A DNA stretch of 64,000 nt from positions 3,550,501-3,614,500 of the forward strand of contig CM024191.1 of assembly GCA_013433145.1 (NCBI GenBank), written 5' to 3'. Source of the stretch: Ascaris suum. Taxonomy: Eukaryota > Nematoda > Chromadorea > Rhabditida > Ascarididae. How positions within the stretch are numbered: the first letter of the stretch is position 1; each line of letters starts with the position of its first letter. The notes under the pieces are model-generated. The model was not told where the DNA came from. It did no database searches and saw only the letters and a list, made by a program, of their open reading frames with translations. Shown one piece after another: positions 52,962-64,000 of the stretch. The position numbers were made by a program, and so were the translations under genes.

Positions 52962-55900
52962 TATACCCACACCATACAAATGATAAATACGATTTATTTT
53001 TATATTAATAAAAATTATTTTCTGTTGCAGGTTATATTTCTGACAACCTAAAGCTGTTCTTATGAGAGGCAACTTTTGTTCGGGAATTGCGGAGCTTATC
53101 GTATTTGCACTTCAACATTACTGTTTGTAGATGCCTGGAGGATTTACTCGTATTTAACTGCTACCAGTCCCATAACACTGTTGGAGGAATCTCTGAGGAG
53201 AGGGGAGGTGGGCATCGGAAGTTAGTATTATATACTAAAGAAATATGGCCATTTAATATCGGTACAAGTTTGTATATTATTGATGAAGACTTGGAAACTT
53301 TCGCATATGACGAAAGAGATCACTTCAATTCTAATATATGTAAATACGCATACGTATATAGCACAACCTTTAGTTTCATATAAAAAAACGTGATACTATC
53401 GTAAATTAAGCGATTTATTAGGTTCTACTCAAAAAGACAAACTTAGAAAAAGATCTGTCGAACTTCTGAGAAATTAGAGACGTAAAAGCACCAACGCTAA
53501 TCTAATGGAATAATTCATGTATAAAGTCTTTTAAAAAAACAGTAACTACATAGAGCTGATTTACAAATTAATGTACTCGAATTGACGTGTAATTCCTTCA
53601 AGAAAATCGTGAAGGGTGAAGTGCAAATTGAAAGTCGGACAATAATTATAACCGTCAGAAAACGAGCTTCTCTATGCAAAATTTCACTCGATTCACATCA
53701 TGAGCTTAAAGCATTCAAGATATAGGACAATATTGATCTGGAAAGAAATTCACATTCGCTTAGGTCGTTGCTGAAGAAATTGCTAATGCGCGAGCAGTGA
53801 TAATTCTCTTCTTATATGTCAAAGAGTCTAAATGGATAGATCAAACTCCTTTCTGATATAGTACGTTCGAATGTGAACGACTCCAACAGCTAAACGTTCC
53901 ATACATAATTATTGGGATAATGGCTCGCTTCGATTAGTTGCACAAATATTCCTTTTGTTTGCAATTTGGCCAAAAAAAAAAACTTTATGGGAATAACAAA
54001 ACATCAAAAACAAGGTACCAGCAAAACAAAAGAAGAATGTGATCTATTCCAAAGTAATAATTCGCAGAGAACCTTCCGAGCAGTTTGATAATCGACGCGA
54101 GTTGCCGAGCTGAGCGCTTAACTGCGAAGTGTATGAATCTAAAATGTGTAGAGCTGAATGGATTTTTAATAGCGTAGCGCGAAGTAGCATATATTGCATT
54201 TCAATGGTGAAATCTTGGGAACTTCGGAATGGCATAGAATTTTCCAACTAGTTGATGTAGAATGTTGGAAGGATTATTCGCTTCGGCTAGTAATATGGCT
54301 CCTTCTCTACTGAGATTTTACTCTTGATGTTCACTTTTCTTCGAGGTACTCCACATGTTATACCAACTGTACCTTTTTTGTACCGTCCCACAAAAAATAG
54401 CCAATTCATTATCCTTTTATCAAATTCACAAAAGGTCAAAAACTGCGTCAAGGCTCAAACCAGAAACCGCTACTTTGCGATGGAACTCATAATGGCCGGT
54501 TCCTTCATGTCGGAGCGAGTTAATACGAACGCAATATTGCTATAAATGATAAGATGCAGCAGCACTGGAGTCATGTAAAACTCCAAAAGACGCCGAGGGC
54601 ATCACCTTAATTATGAGCTTTATATTTTCAATCATCTTTTGATTCAAAAATGACATATAGTGGCGTTTCTTGGAAAATATGCCCGCGTGTAGACGTTTCA
54701 CGAACAGTCCCTTTTAATATTTCATCTGTCGCTTATCGTTTTCCTTATCAACAAAGAAACCAAAAACAAAAAAACAACGCTTATATTTTAGTGACCTTGA
54801 CGGCACACAATACTCCTAGGAAAAGTTCGATATCAACCCAATCATATTAAGTAATGGCCCGCATCATTTATCATTTGTAACACAATCATAAGAGAAAGGT
54901 GAAATTCTGACATCAAGCAATCCAGTTAGTCAACAAACAGCGTCTGGAAAGAGAACACAACACCAACTGGTGCTTTTTGAATCTCCCGAAATAACATATT
55001 CATATTTTAATTGACCAGGGCGATCGCTTTTGCGACCGCTAAGTGCAAAATGCATCCAAATTTTTTCACATCAGAATGACTTCTACTGATCCAAAAATTT
55101 ACGCGTCAACGTCAATTATAGTGTAAGCGGCCACTATACCGGCGAAATTTGCATACCTACCTTCCAAGTTCCTCGAAATGAAACTACCAGACACACAGAG
55201 AAACAAAGCAGAAACCCGCTACAACATATCTCGCTGTTCACGAACGCGAACATCACCCACCCTTATAATAATCTCCCCTTCGCCTCTCCAGTCTCCCTCA
55301 ACACGCTTTACCATCACTTTCTACCCAATCTGTCATGCATTGCACATATGCCTCACTTATCCTCAATCGTCTATCACATGAAGATGATCACAGGCATCAA
55401 ATGAAAGGCGACAGAAATGCAGCGCACCTGCATATTCGTCGGCTTGGACATATCTCACAAGTGTCAACAGAGACTGTTTAAATCATCGCTTCTCCGCCGT
55501 CACTTTGTGCACCAAGTTTATCACATCTGCCTTTGCTCCCCCTCACATTCCCGTTATCTGCACATGACGTTTCGCGTAAAAGAGCTATGATTAGCACACA
55601 GCGCATCCGCGGGTCAATCGGTTTGAGCCTATGAAAGCAGAGAGGAAGAGAAATTTCACTAAGCACAACGGCTGCCTCCAACTACACATACAGAGTGGGC
55701 AGCGACTGTCATATGATTAGACGTCAAGGCTCTATTCTATGAAGAACCATTCAAAGGAAATCTGCTTACTTCACGCATAGCGTAATGCAACGTATATGAA
55801 GCCATCGCTTGTGCAACGTCCATCTCCTTCTTACTGTGGAGATGTTGCGGCACGATACTACTGAAGAAATCATCGTCCCGATATAGAACTGCAAATATAT

Positions 55901-58900
55901 TTTACCACAGATGTGAACTCGAAGAGTAGCCAAAGTGGTTTAAACAGCCCTTCGAGAGAGAGGGACAGAATGGAATGTGAAAAATTGGTTCAGCAAGATA
56001 AAATAAAATGAGCCTTTAATGAAAAGAATAAATTCTTCAAGTTTTCGGAATGGCTGTAGGTGGTCCTAATGTTAAACGCAGCAGACAGTGAGCACATAAA
56101 TATACTCAATTACACGGAACTTTGCACTAGCGTTCGAGCATCCGAAGTTTTCGCAGTTGACTGCGTGCAAACCTCAACAATAAAAGAGTAGAAGCAATCG
56201 CCGCTACCATTTGTCAGCCCATGCTGCACTTGCACCGCTTTCAAATCGCACTTCGTTCGTTTGACAGCGACTCTGACTTTCCTTCCCAACCACACATGTA
56301 TTGTCACCGAACGAGCAAAGTATAAATGCACCGCAACCACTGCTCAACGGGTTCGTATTTATGTGAGCAGACGAGCAGAGATATTTGTCAAAGCGCAACA
56401 GCAGGCGTCAACAGTCGATTGGGCGAACAATGTGGTACGCGACAATTGACGATAGGTTGGTGGGCATCAAGACGCTGTTGCATGAAACAACATTCACCAA
56501 GAAGAAGCCAACTGCAAGCCAAGCCAAAAACCAAGAATACCCCATTCGATGCATTCATTAATGGGAAAGTCGCTTTCCTGCTCGGAATGATGCTATTTTT
56601 TCCCCAAATTTCGCCCAAAACCTCGTTTTTTTTTTATTTGCACTAAGCTAATTCCCGTTTTTCGCACATTGCGTTGTTTCTTTTGTCTTCTTTAACACTA
56701 TTAACGTCATTCGAATCTACACTAATTGCAAATCCTTAAATAGCATTTCATTAATACAAGATTAATTTCACCTGTAGCCGACTTCATTTCAACTATTGCG
56801 AATCGAAGGAGTTTTTTTTTTTTTTTCATCTATGAACGCTTTCTAGCATGATAGTAACCGATTGTGCTGTTGCCTTTCATTGTTTCCAATGACGAATCGC
56901 TGTCTCGAATTTCTTCGAGTCTCGCCACCCTCCCAACGAATACAGTTGTAATATTTTTATTATTTCTTGTGCAGAAATATTCGCTGATTATGTTTTGTGA
57001 GTTGAGTAAAAATTTCTACAATGCAATTGTCTATTGCAATATTAGCATCCGAATCGTGAGCGTTTATTGCAATCTCGAGTCTTAAATCATCATCACTGCA
57101 ACATCGTATCATATCTACTCATGCAATTTGCAAACTTTTTCATTCTGTATGAGTAACACATTTAAATAGCTCACTACGAATATTGTGCCAACATATACTT
57201 TCTTTTCTGACGTTGGCGTTTTCCAGAACATTTTTTTCGGTATTGCTTTAGAGAGAGGGAGAGAGGAAAGAAGTGTTTCTTTCATTAATGACTTTACAGG
57301 TTCTGCGATATTGGTCCCAAAGCGATGAACCAAATTTGCAGACCAGTGGAGGATTGAAGCTGTTTATCTTGAAATTCTAAAGAGATGATAAACAAAAAGG
57401 AGTCAAGTAGAGGCGGCTTGCTCAAGAAAGGAATCACAGCATACCACAGTTTATATCAATTCAGAGTACATAGCAAAATGGCATAAAGGATGCGTTGTTT
57501 GTCCATCTCCAGCGAGCAACGTAATGCTTGCATAATACGAGTAGGCAATCGGGATTGTCCCACGCCCGCGTCGACGACATCAATAATTGCCTGTCATCTG
57601 TGCCTTTTGCACATTACAACTTCGCAGTCCATATATTTTCACGTATCGTTGCATACTAGTCAGTGTTCTTCAATGCCGCTCAGCGAACTTGCAAAGGTTA
57701 TCCACTTGTGGCTTGAAGTTGTTTTTTTCTGATGAGTGCAGTAATTACTGCGTTTTGTTGACCAAATCTATCCTCTTAATGAGATGGAGAGAGTGAAATT
57801 ATAACAAATGAGATGTTGCGCAATTTCCTGTCTTGGGACTGCCCTTGATTTCCGAGTTTGCCTACTTGGAATCAAGCTAGAAGCACTTCTGGATGCGGAA
57901 ATCTACTAGCATATTACACAGAGAAACCACTGCAGTTGTCAGAATACCTCTGATATTATATTGCAGAAGAGATATTTAGTACGTCAATAAACTTTATAGT
58001 CGCTAGGTGAAGAAACGATATCTGAACAGCGACCTTATACAGGGCAAAATATGACGAGTAGCCAGTCCGTGCCAGCTTATGCTTTGGAATACCGTTAAAG
58101 AGAAGAAGCGTTAAGCATCGAAATAAAACCTAAGAGTTAATTGTGGTTTACTCAAGTATAACACCTGTACTTTTTTTACTTCTATACTTCAAATTTAGCG
58201 CTTAAAATGTTTGATGTTTTCCGGGAAGTAATTCTTTCAAAGAGAAAATTGTTTACATAGAGATTACAGGAAGAGTGGTACAGTTACCATGTTGTTTACC
58301 TATGATTAGTTACAGCCAATCATTTCCAATGACTACCACGGTTTCCGTCAACAGAGTATCATGTTCAACATAATGTGCCGTATCGGAGACCGTTGTTATT
58401 GAATGCAGAAGCTGTTTTTTTCCTTACAGCTTCCTTTCCCTTTCCATGAATTCGACATCCTCAATTTCGATGTTTTTAAATGTCCTTTTATACCCGCCGG
58501 TAGTAATGAGATGAAAGTCGGTCTCCGCCGGACAATAAGTCAATTCCAACATTTGAGAATATTGGCCTATCTTTCATGAACAGTTAAATTTTCTCTCCAA
58601 TCAAATCAATTATACTGGAATTAATCCTTGTGAATGAGGTATTATAAGTATCAAATTTCACACCTGTTGGTTTCATACATGATTTGGCAAATGGTGAGCT
58701 CAAAATGATGAATTTAAAAAGCACCATGTTCTTTTGATTCGGAGCTCATCGTTATTGAAATGTACGTGTGCGGTATTGTTCTATTAGTCGGATTGCATTT
58801 TAAAGGCTGAAGAAAAACACAAAACAAAAGAAATTCGATCAAATAAAACTCGATCATTTCGCGTTGAATGCAAGCAGTAATTAATATCAGCAAATAGAAT

Positions 58901-59365
58901 ATAATGTTGAAGGACAGAAGAGGAAAGCGAAACAAATTTGTGTCAACTTAGCTCGGTTTCTAGCGCCGTTTTGGTTTTTTGTTTGAGATACTCAAGCCCG
59001 AAATTTCGAACAAGTACCAGAATACCAGGATAACGAGACCACCAATGGAATTCTAGAGCAACCTCAGTACGCCAACTACATATCCAGTAGAATTCACTTT
59101 GCAAGAATTGCGGAACATGTCGAGTCTTAGTTTGTAAGTAGTGTAGTTGCGATTTACATGCATCCAGTCAACCAATTTTGGAGGCGTTGAAGTGGGAACG
59201 AATCGAATTCATCCTGTGTTCATGGTGTTTAAACCCACTGATCACTGACCACATCCATCCCAGTATTAAAAACAACATATTTCCTTGCTGATCCTGTACC
59301 ATTTGTTTAAAAACAAGTATTAACAAAAGAGAAATGAGGAGAACGTTTTCAAGAAGTGGTGGGGT
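52962..59365. other. Gene-free stretch
   Basis: 6.4 kb with only short unrelated frames (the longest are about 98 codons at 53087-53383 and 106 codons at 56326-56646, both without resemblance to known families). Nothing supportable was found. It may include promoter sequence for the ACBP-like gene. Confidence 0.5.
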
Positions 59366-60605
59366 ATGGATTTCGACGTGGCTGCAGAAGAGATGAGAAG
59401 ACTGGCGAGAGAACCAACTGAAGATGAGAAGCTCCATTTGTATGGCCTTTACAAGCAAGCCATCCACGGCAACATTCCTCCTCAGGATGACTATCGTGAG
59501 TATCGGAATCGCTTTCGTAACTCCTTTATTACTGACTATTTCCTCTGCAAATATTCTCAATCTCCAATCGCTTCTTTACTACTTTTTCTCTTCTCACATA
59601 CATAAGTGGGTGCTAACTGTAATATAGAATGTTGAAGATTTTTAGTGTAGGCAGAGAGCAAGAATTTATTCATTTTTCCATATTATGACTCCACATAACG
59701 TCCACGCGCACTGGACAAGCACTGACTTATTTTCTCGCCTACTAAGACCGTCATGATGATCAGAAAAAAAAGTTGCAGATCCTCAAGTTCAAGGTCGTGG
59801 TGACTTGTAGGTTGGTGCCCATTTCTGACATGATCGTGAATTCATGTCAAATGAGAGATGGAGATAGAGGTGGGGAGGGCGACGGAGGAATGACAGTGGA
59901 GTGGAATTTTGAGAGCTTTTTTGATATGCTTGCATTCATAAACTACAATTTTGCGAAATTAGGCGGCAGTCTGAACAACTTATGGGAATGAGCGATCAAT
60001 GGTGAGGAATCATCTCAACTATGCAGACCACTCCATTTATGGAATAGGACATATACATAGAATAAACCCTCCAAGGTTTACCTTTCCGATGTGGATTCAT
60101 TTATTCGATAATTCAGTAAGCTCAGTGGAGTGCGTTGAGGATGAGTGCAGGAATGCGGCAGATGCGTTGAAAGAGTCTTCCTTAATGATACACGCTTTGA
60201 CGAGATCGGCCACACAGTCAAAATAACTCTACTCCTTGTTCGTTTTTTCCACCAACCATGAATTGCTTTGCAGATTTCCGACTGCCTTGTTTCCTCTTCG
60301 AAGTACTGCATTCTCCAATAGAGGACCTTTTATTCTCGCCATCCTATGACAAAACTGAACGCTGCTTGACTGACAGCTAGAAGTAGACGATAAATGCATC
60401 AATTTCTATATAAGTTTAAATATATCTACTCATGAAACTTTTTGGGAGCTTCCTCTCAAGATTATGCAGTATATTGTTACTAGAGAATATGAGGCAGAAA
60501 AGTGGACGAACTCTCTTCATAACAAAGCAATTCTCTTTTCAGCGAAACCCAATGCAGATAACGAGTGGCAATTACGAAAATACCACGCATGGCACAGCAA
60601 CTCAG
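59366..60605 (+). CDS. Acyl-CoA-binding protein, first two exons
   Basis: Small four-helix protein that binds acyl-CoA thioesters. Exon 1 is 59366-59495 and exon 2 is 60543-60605, joined in phase (donor TATC|GTGAGT, acceptor TTTTCAG). The product starts MDFDVAAEEMRRLAREP, then TEDEKLHLYGLYKQA at 18-32, which is the classic helix 2 with the acyl-CoA-contacting Tyr and Lys. Exon 2 gives KPNADNEWQLRKYHAWHSNSG, where the usual K-W-x-A-W stretch is replaced by RKYHAW. The region before it, with IPPQDDYPKPN, is not the common KPGMFD form, so this is a divergent paralogue. After exon 2 (phase 1) a third exon with the YIxLVEEL helix is required and was not found. It may lie further downstream or be too short to see. 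The 5' side TTTTCAAG near 59352 may be a splice acceptor. Confidence 0.8.
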
Positions 60606-63600
60606 GTGAGAGACGAAGATTTGAGTTGTTTGTTTTGGTTTGCGTGCGAGGAAACTGACTAGGTGCTTCATCGTACACAGTGAGTCGTGTGGACAGTTTT
60701 TTAACCTCTGTCAAGGTGGGGGGAAATAATTACCTGCCACAAATTCAAAAAGCAAAATCAACAATGCAAAAAACACTTGCGACAACATCCTTGCCAGGTC
60801 CCGAGCAATTGGGGCTGCTGCGAATGAATGCCGGACTGCCGCTAACATGATTACAGAATGAACTCTAGCGTTGTTATGTTTCAGCACAACCCTCACTGAG
60901 ATCGTACACTGATGGTGGACTAGCTACTGTGCTCTAATAGATACGTGCTCTAACTCTCCAGTTTCAGTCACTGGTATCTTCTGTGTTAAAAAGTTCACTT
61001 TTTATTGGGTAAACCAAAATTAATCGGCAATAATTTTCCCAAAAATTGTCAATCAAATAAACAACATGTTTTCCTTCGATTTGCTCCAATATGCTTGTCT
61101 ATTTAACTCGCGCAGACGATGACGAGTCGTCAGAAACGAGTTTCTTGTAAGACGCAATCATGCTTATTAGATTTTAGCACAAAAACCCTTCATAAAAATT
61201 GCAAAAGTACTGGAATAGGATAACAGGGTGTGGATTAACAGCACTCTAGAGCCTTTGTTGTCGTCCAATTGCGGCATCTATCCGCCTCACATTGATAAGG
61301 ATGTTAATCTCAATGCGGCTTACTGCAGATTAAAAATTTACCGTATTGACAATAAACGCCACAGTTGAAAACATTTACAGATTACTCTTAAGGACGAAAG
61401 TAGCCTGTCAGGAACACAGGAAGAGACAATCACTACAACACCACAACGAGAACCGCAATACCATCACTGAAAGACTGTATCATTTACACCGAGGCTCATT
61501 CCACCACGTATTATCGCTGCAAGACGCTCAACTAAGCTAAAAAACATTTACGAGATAACTGTTCAAATATAAATAAATAGATGCAGGGATATAAGTGAAG
61601 TACTACTTCGTATTCATACAGTACCCAGTAAAAAATGACGCAACTTCATTTAAATAACATCATAACCGCTTCACCTCTGACCTTTGTCGAGCTTACAAAT
61701 GCTTAAGATCGGCGGCTCAGAGCTGTTAGGCCTGCCTGGCCTATTAGCATTGTCCTGCGGAATGCTGCACAGCTCATCCACCTCAACACATCCGCGGGCA
61801 GTGGCAAGTGGTTCTCCGATCAGCTCACCTCAGTCAAGAAAAAACCTCGAAGCTTAATGAAAAGACAATCTCTTTCAAGTCAGATCAGGAAAGAAATTCT
61901 TGTTTGAGCCTACTCGTCGCCACAAGAGCTAATCTGCGCAATCTTTTTATGCATGAAATAGGGAACGGTTGACTTTGTCGGTACTGAAATGGTAAACGGT
62001 TGCGGGTTTGCGTCTGTCGAGTTCAAATAATGAAGCGCTATACGCCTCGGAGTAAGTACTCGGATGCAAAAAACTCGTGACGCAATAAACCACGACTTGA
62101 ATGACCGGATGGGTAAGTTCCACGGTTTCTGACGGTATCCGTCGAGCAGTTTCTTATGGCGCAACTAAACTCTTTTTAAAACTCTATCAAGCCTTCCCTC
62201 TGACAGCCTAATATGGAGTCGGTCGATTTAGTCCTATTAACCGAACCAGCCTAACGTGCCCAGAACCGCCGATTTCGCACGAAAGAAAGACTCCAATCTG
62301 AGTGCTAAGAAATGAGAATTCAGTGTGAGACAGTAAAATGGATTAAGCAGCAGTTTGAACAAGAATTGAGCAAAAAAAAAAAACAAAATCAAGTGAAAAT
62401 CGTGACAAGATAAGCACCTCATGAAAATAACACTGATAGCAAAGAAAGAGTACTCAATACTGACAATGAGGAATGCGGGAAGTTGGCTGTTTATGGCCGA
62501 CATGCGCCTCCAAGGGCTAAACTTCATGAGTGCTGCTATATTACAGCTCAGCTAGAGAACTGAAATCGTTGGCAGCACTGCAAGAATGGGAGTAACACCT
62601 GACCCTGTGAATCAGAACCATCCCCATGCCACTGCTAAGCTCACCTTTTACGACCACTGCACAAGAAAAATCAAGGAGTTTTCAAGTCTTTGGCAGGGCT
62701 CCGGCAATGGAGGCATTATTCAGTATCATAAAGGACACTTCTTCAGCGAGAACAACGGATTAAATGTTCCATAGCGGTGGGACCTGCAGGCAAGGGCTCG
62801 TCTTCGGTCCCGAAAGTTCTACTGATTTAGAGCGGTGGACATCTTTCGCAAAAAGTCGTTCCTGGCAGGAATCAAAGCCCACAGCTTCAAATGCAATGCA
62901 AAACTGAGCAGTTAATATAAGCGAAACTACGGTCCACGAAGTCCATCTTTCAAAGCAAAGCTAATGACAACCCAAGTATGACCCACTCTGCAAATCTCAT
63001 TCGAGCTGGAACAGCAAATGCCGAAACAGAAGTACGCTGATGAAGAGAAGCGACCTCCAAAGGACTCATTTCCATGAAACAAAGAGAAATGGGTTCGACT
63101 TTTCAAATCTTGTAAGCAACAATGCTGAACATGCGCCATTTTCAAAACCGACGTATTAAACCTCCACTACAACAGAAATCAGCCTGAGAGCACAGTACAT
63201 TACCCAAATGTACATCCACTTGTGACTGTGTAAGTGAAGGCGGCGCATATCAAGCATATTATTTAAAGGGGAGGCAGGAGTGCACCGGATTTCTGCCCGC
63301 AGAGAATCGCATGCCCACTGCTGCGAAGGCCGTCTTTCCCTTCAACTATTCCTCATGCACGGTCCGTCGCGGTACGATGGACAGTCCACCATTTGCCATC
63401 ATCTGTTCTCTGGGATTCACCAGCTCAGTGACCATTAACCCGAAATCGCGAGCGGGGTGATCATAAGCCTATCTTGGAGTAAGAAGCGATGAAAATCGCA
63501 AGAGGAAAAAACTCTTGAATCATACCGCCAGACGAAAAGGTAGTGGACTTTGACAGTTTCAAAGCAGATCGAATTTTCCATCCTAAAACAATCTTTATGC

Positions 63601-64000
63601 AAATCAACCTTCCAGTTTTGTTCTAAGGCTAATTACTGCCAATGCATCCAATTTCCCGCGAAACCGCAGACTTCAATATAAACGAATGCAGAGGAAAGCG
63701 TTGCACATAGAAGAACATAAATGATAACGACGCCTCAGATATGAAAACAAATCAATTGGAGTATACAACAAATAGATGGCGTACTACAACGAAAGTACCA
63801 AGTACACGCACAGGACTGGGAGGAGAGCGTAGCACATAAGGGAATCTAAGTGATAACGGAATATAAATGACAACAACACGATAACGAATCCATTGCAGCA
63901 TAAAATAAATATATGCACGACATCCATGACTAAAAAGAAAAAAAATTCGGCAAAAATGGTTGCCTTTAGAACATCTACGATTCCGCACACATATCCAATG
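60606..64000. other. Unassigned 3' end of the window
   Basis: No convincing exon was found. An 84-codon minus-strand frame (62164-61910) and a 96-codon one (62527-62237) lack domains. The first has the feel of a dispersed repeat-coded frame. Small segments could be intron or the missing last exon of the ACBP-like gene, but none shows the expected C-terminal helix. Confidence 0.45.

Noticed and set aside
1..64000. CRISPR arrays, bacterial operons, riboswitches, rRNA genes
   Set aside because: No regularly spaced repeats or bacterial signals; the spliced eukaryotic genes rule out this context.

Overview
The window is nuclear DNA from a eukaryote, almost certainly a clade V (strongylid-type) nematode and possibly a hookworm. 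The genes are split by GT-AG introns of about 50 nt to more than 2.8 kb, 3' splice sites are of the short pyrimidine-rich nematode type, one gene has an acceptor 2 nt before its ATG (a typical spliced-leader arrangement), and the protein families look most like nematode members. There is no bacterial gene organisation, CRISPR array, phage or operator-type signal.

Layout: (1) 1-12,480 holds no gene I can defend, only short unplaced reading frames. (2) 12,581-17,621 (+) is a five-exon ELO fatty-acid elongase of ELOVL6-like type, with the HxxHH box and a C-terminal KKxx signal. (3) 18,641-31,620 (-) is a long many-exon HEAT-repeat protein that I interpret as a divergent BRAT1 (Integrator endonuclease partner), chiefly because it ends in Asp-Cys-Phe. 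(4) 35,989-38,858 (-) is a four-exon cysteine-type glutathione peroxidase with an apparent mitochondrial leader and a second in-frame Met. (5) 41,036-48,131 (-) is an eleven-exon RBM28-like nucleolar RNA-binding protein with three RRMs. (6) 49,491-52,961 is a 3.47-kb inverted-repeat element with about 255-bp arms, enclosing a decayed LINE reverse-transcriptase tail. (7) 52,962-59,365 is empty as far as I can see. (8) 59,366-60,605 (+) is the start of an acyl-CoA-binding protein whose last exon I could not find. The rest to 64,000 is unassigned.

The three minus-strand genes run head to tail (RBM28-like, then GPX, then BRAT1-like). From memory, C. elegans rbm-28 and gpx-2 are both on cosmid R05H10, so this may be an old linkage. 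The gaps of 2.2 and 4.4 kb are larger than in most C. elegans operons. The elongase and the BRAT1-like gene are tail to tail, about 1 kb apart. The elongase and the ACBP-like gene both concern acyl-CoA, and GPX concerns lipid hydroperoxides, but they are not arranged as one transcription unit.

Exon coordinates were derived by hand from reading frame and splice phase. All junctions of the GPX, RBM28-like and elongase models are phase-consistent. Three junctions in the BRAT1-like model are not resolved and are flagged.
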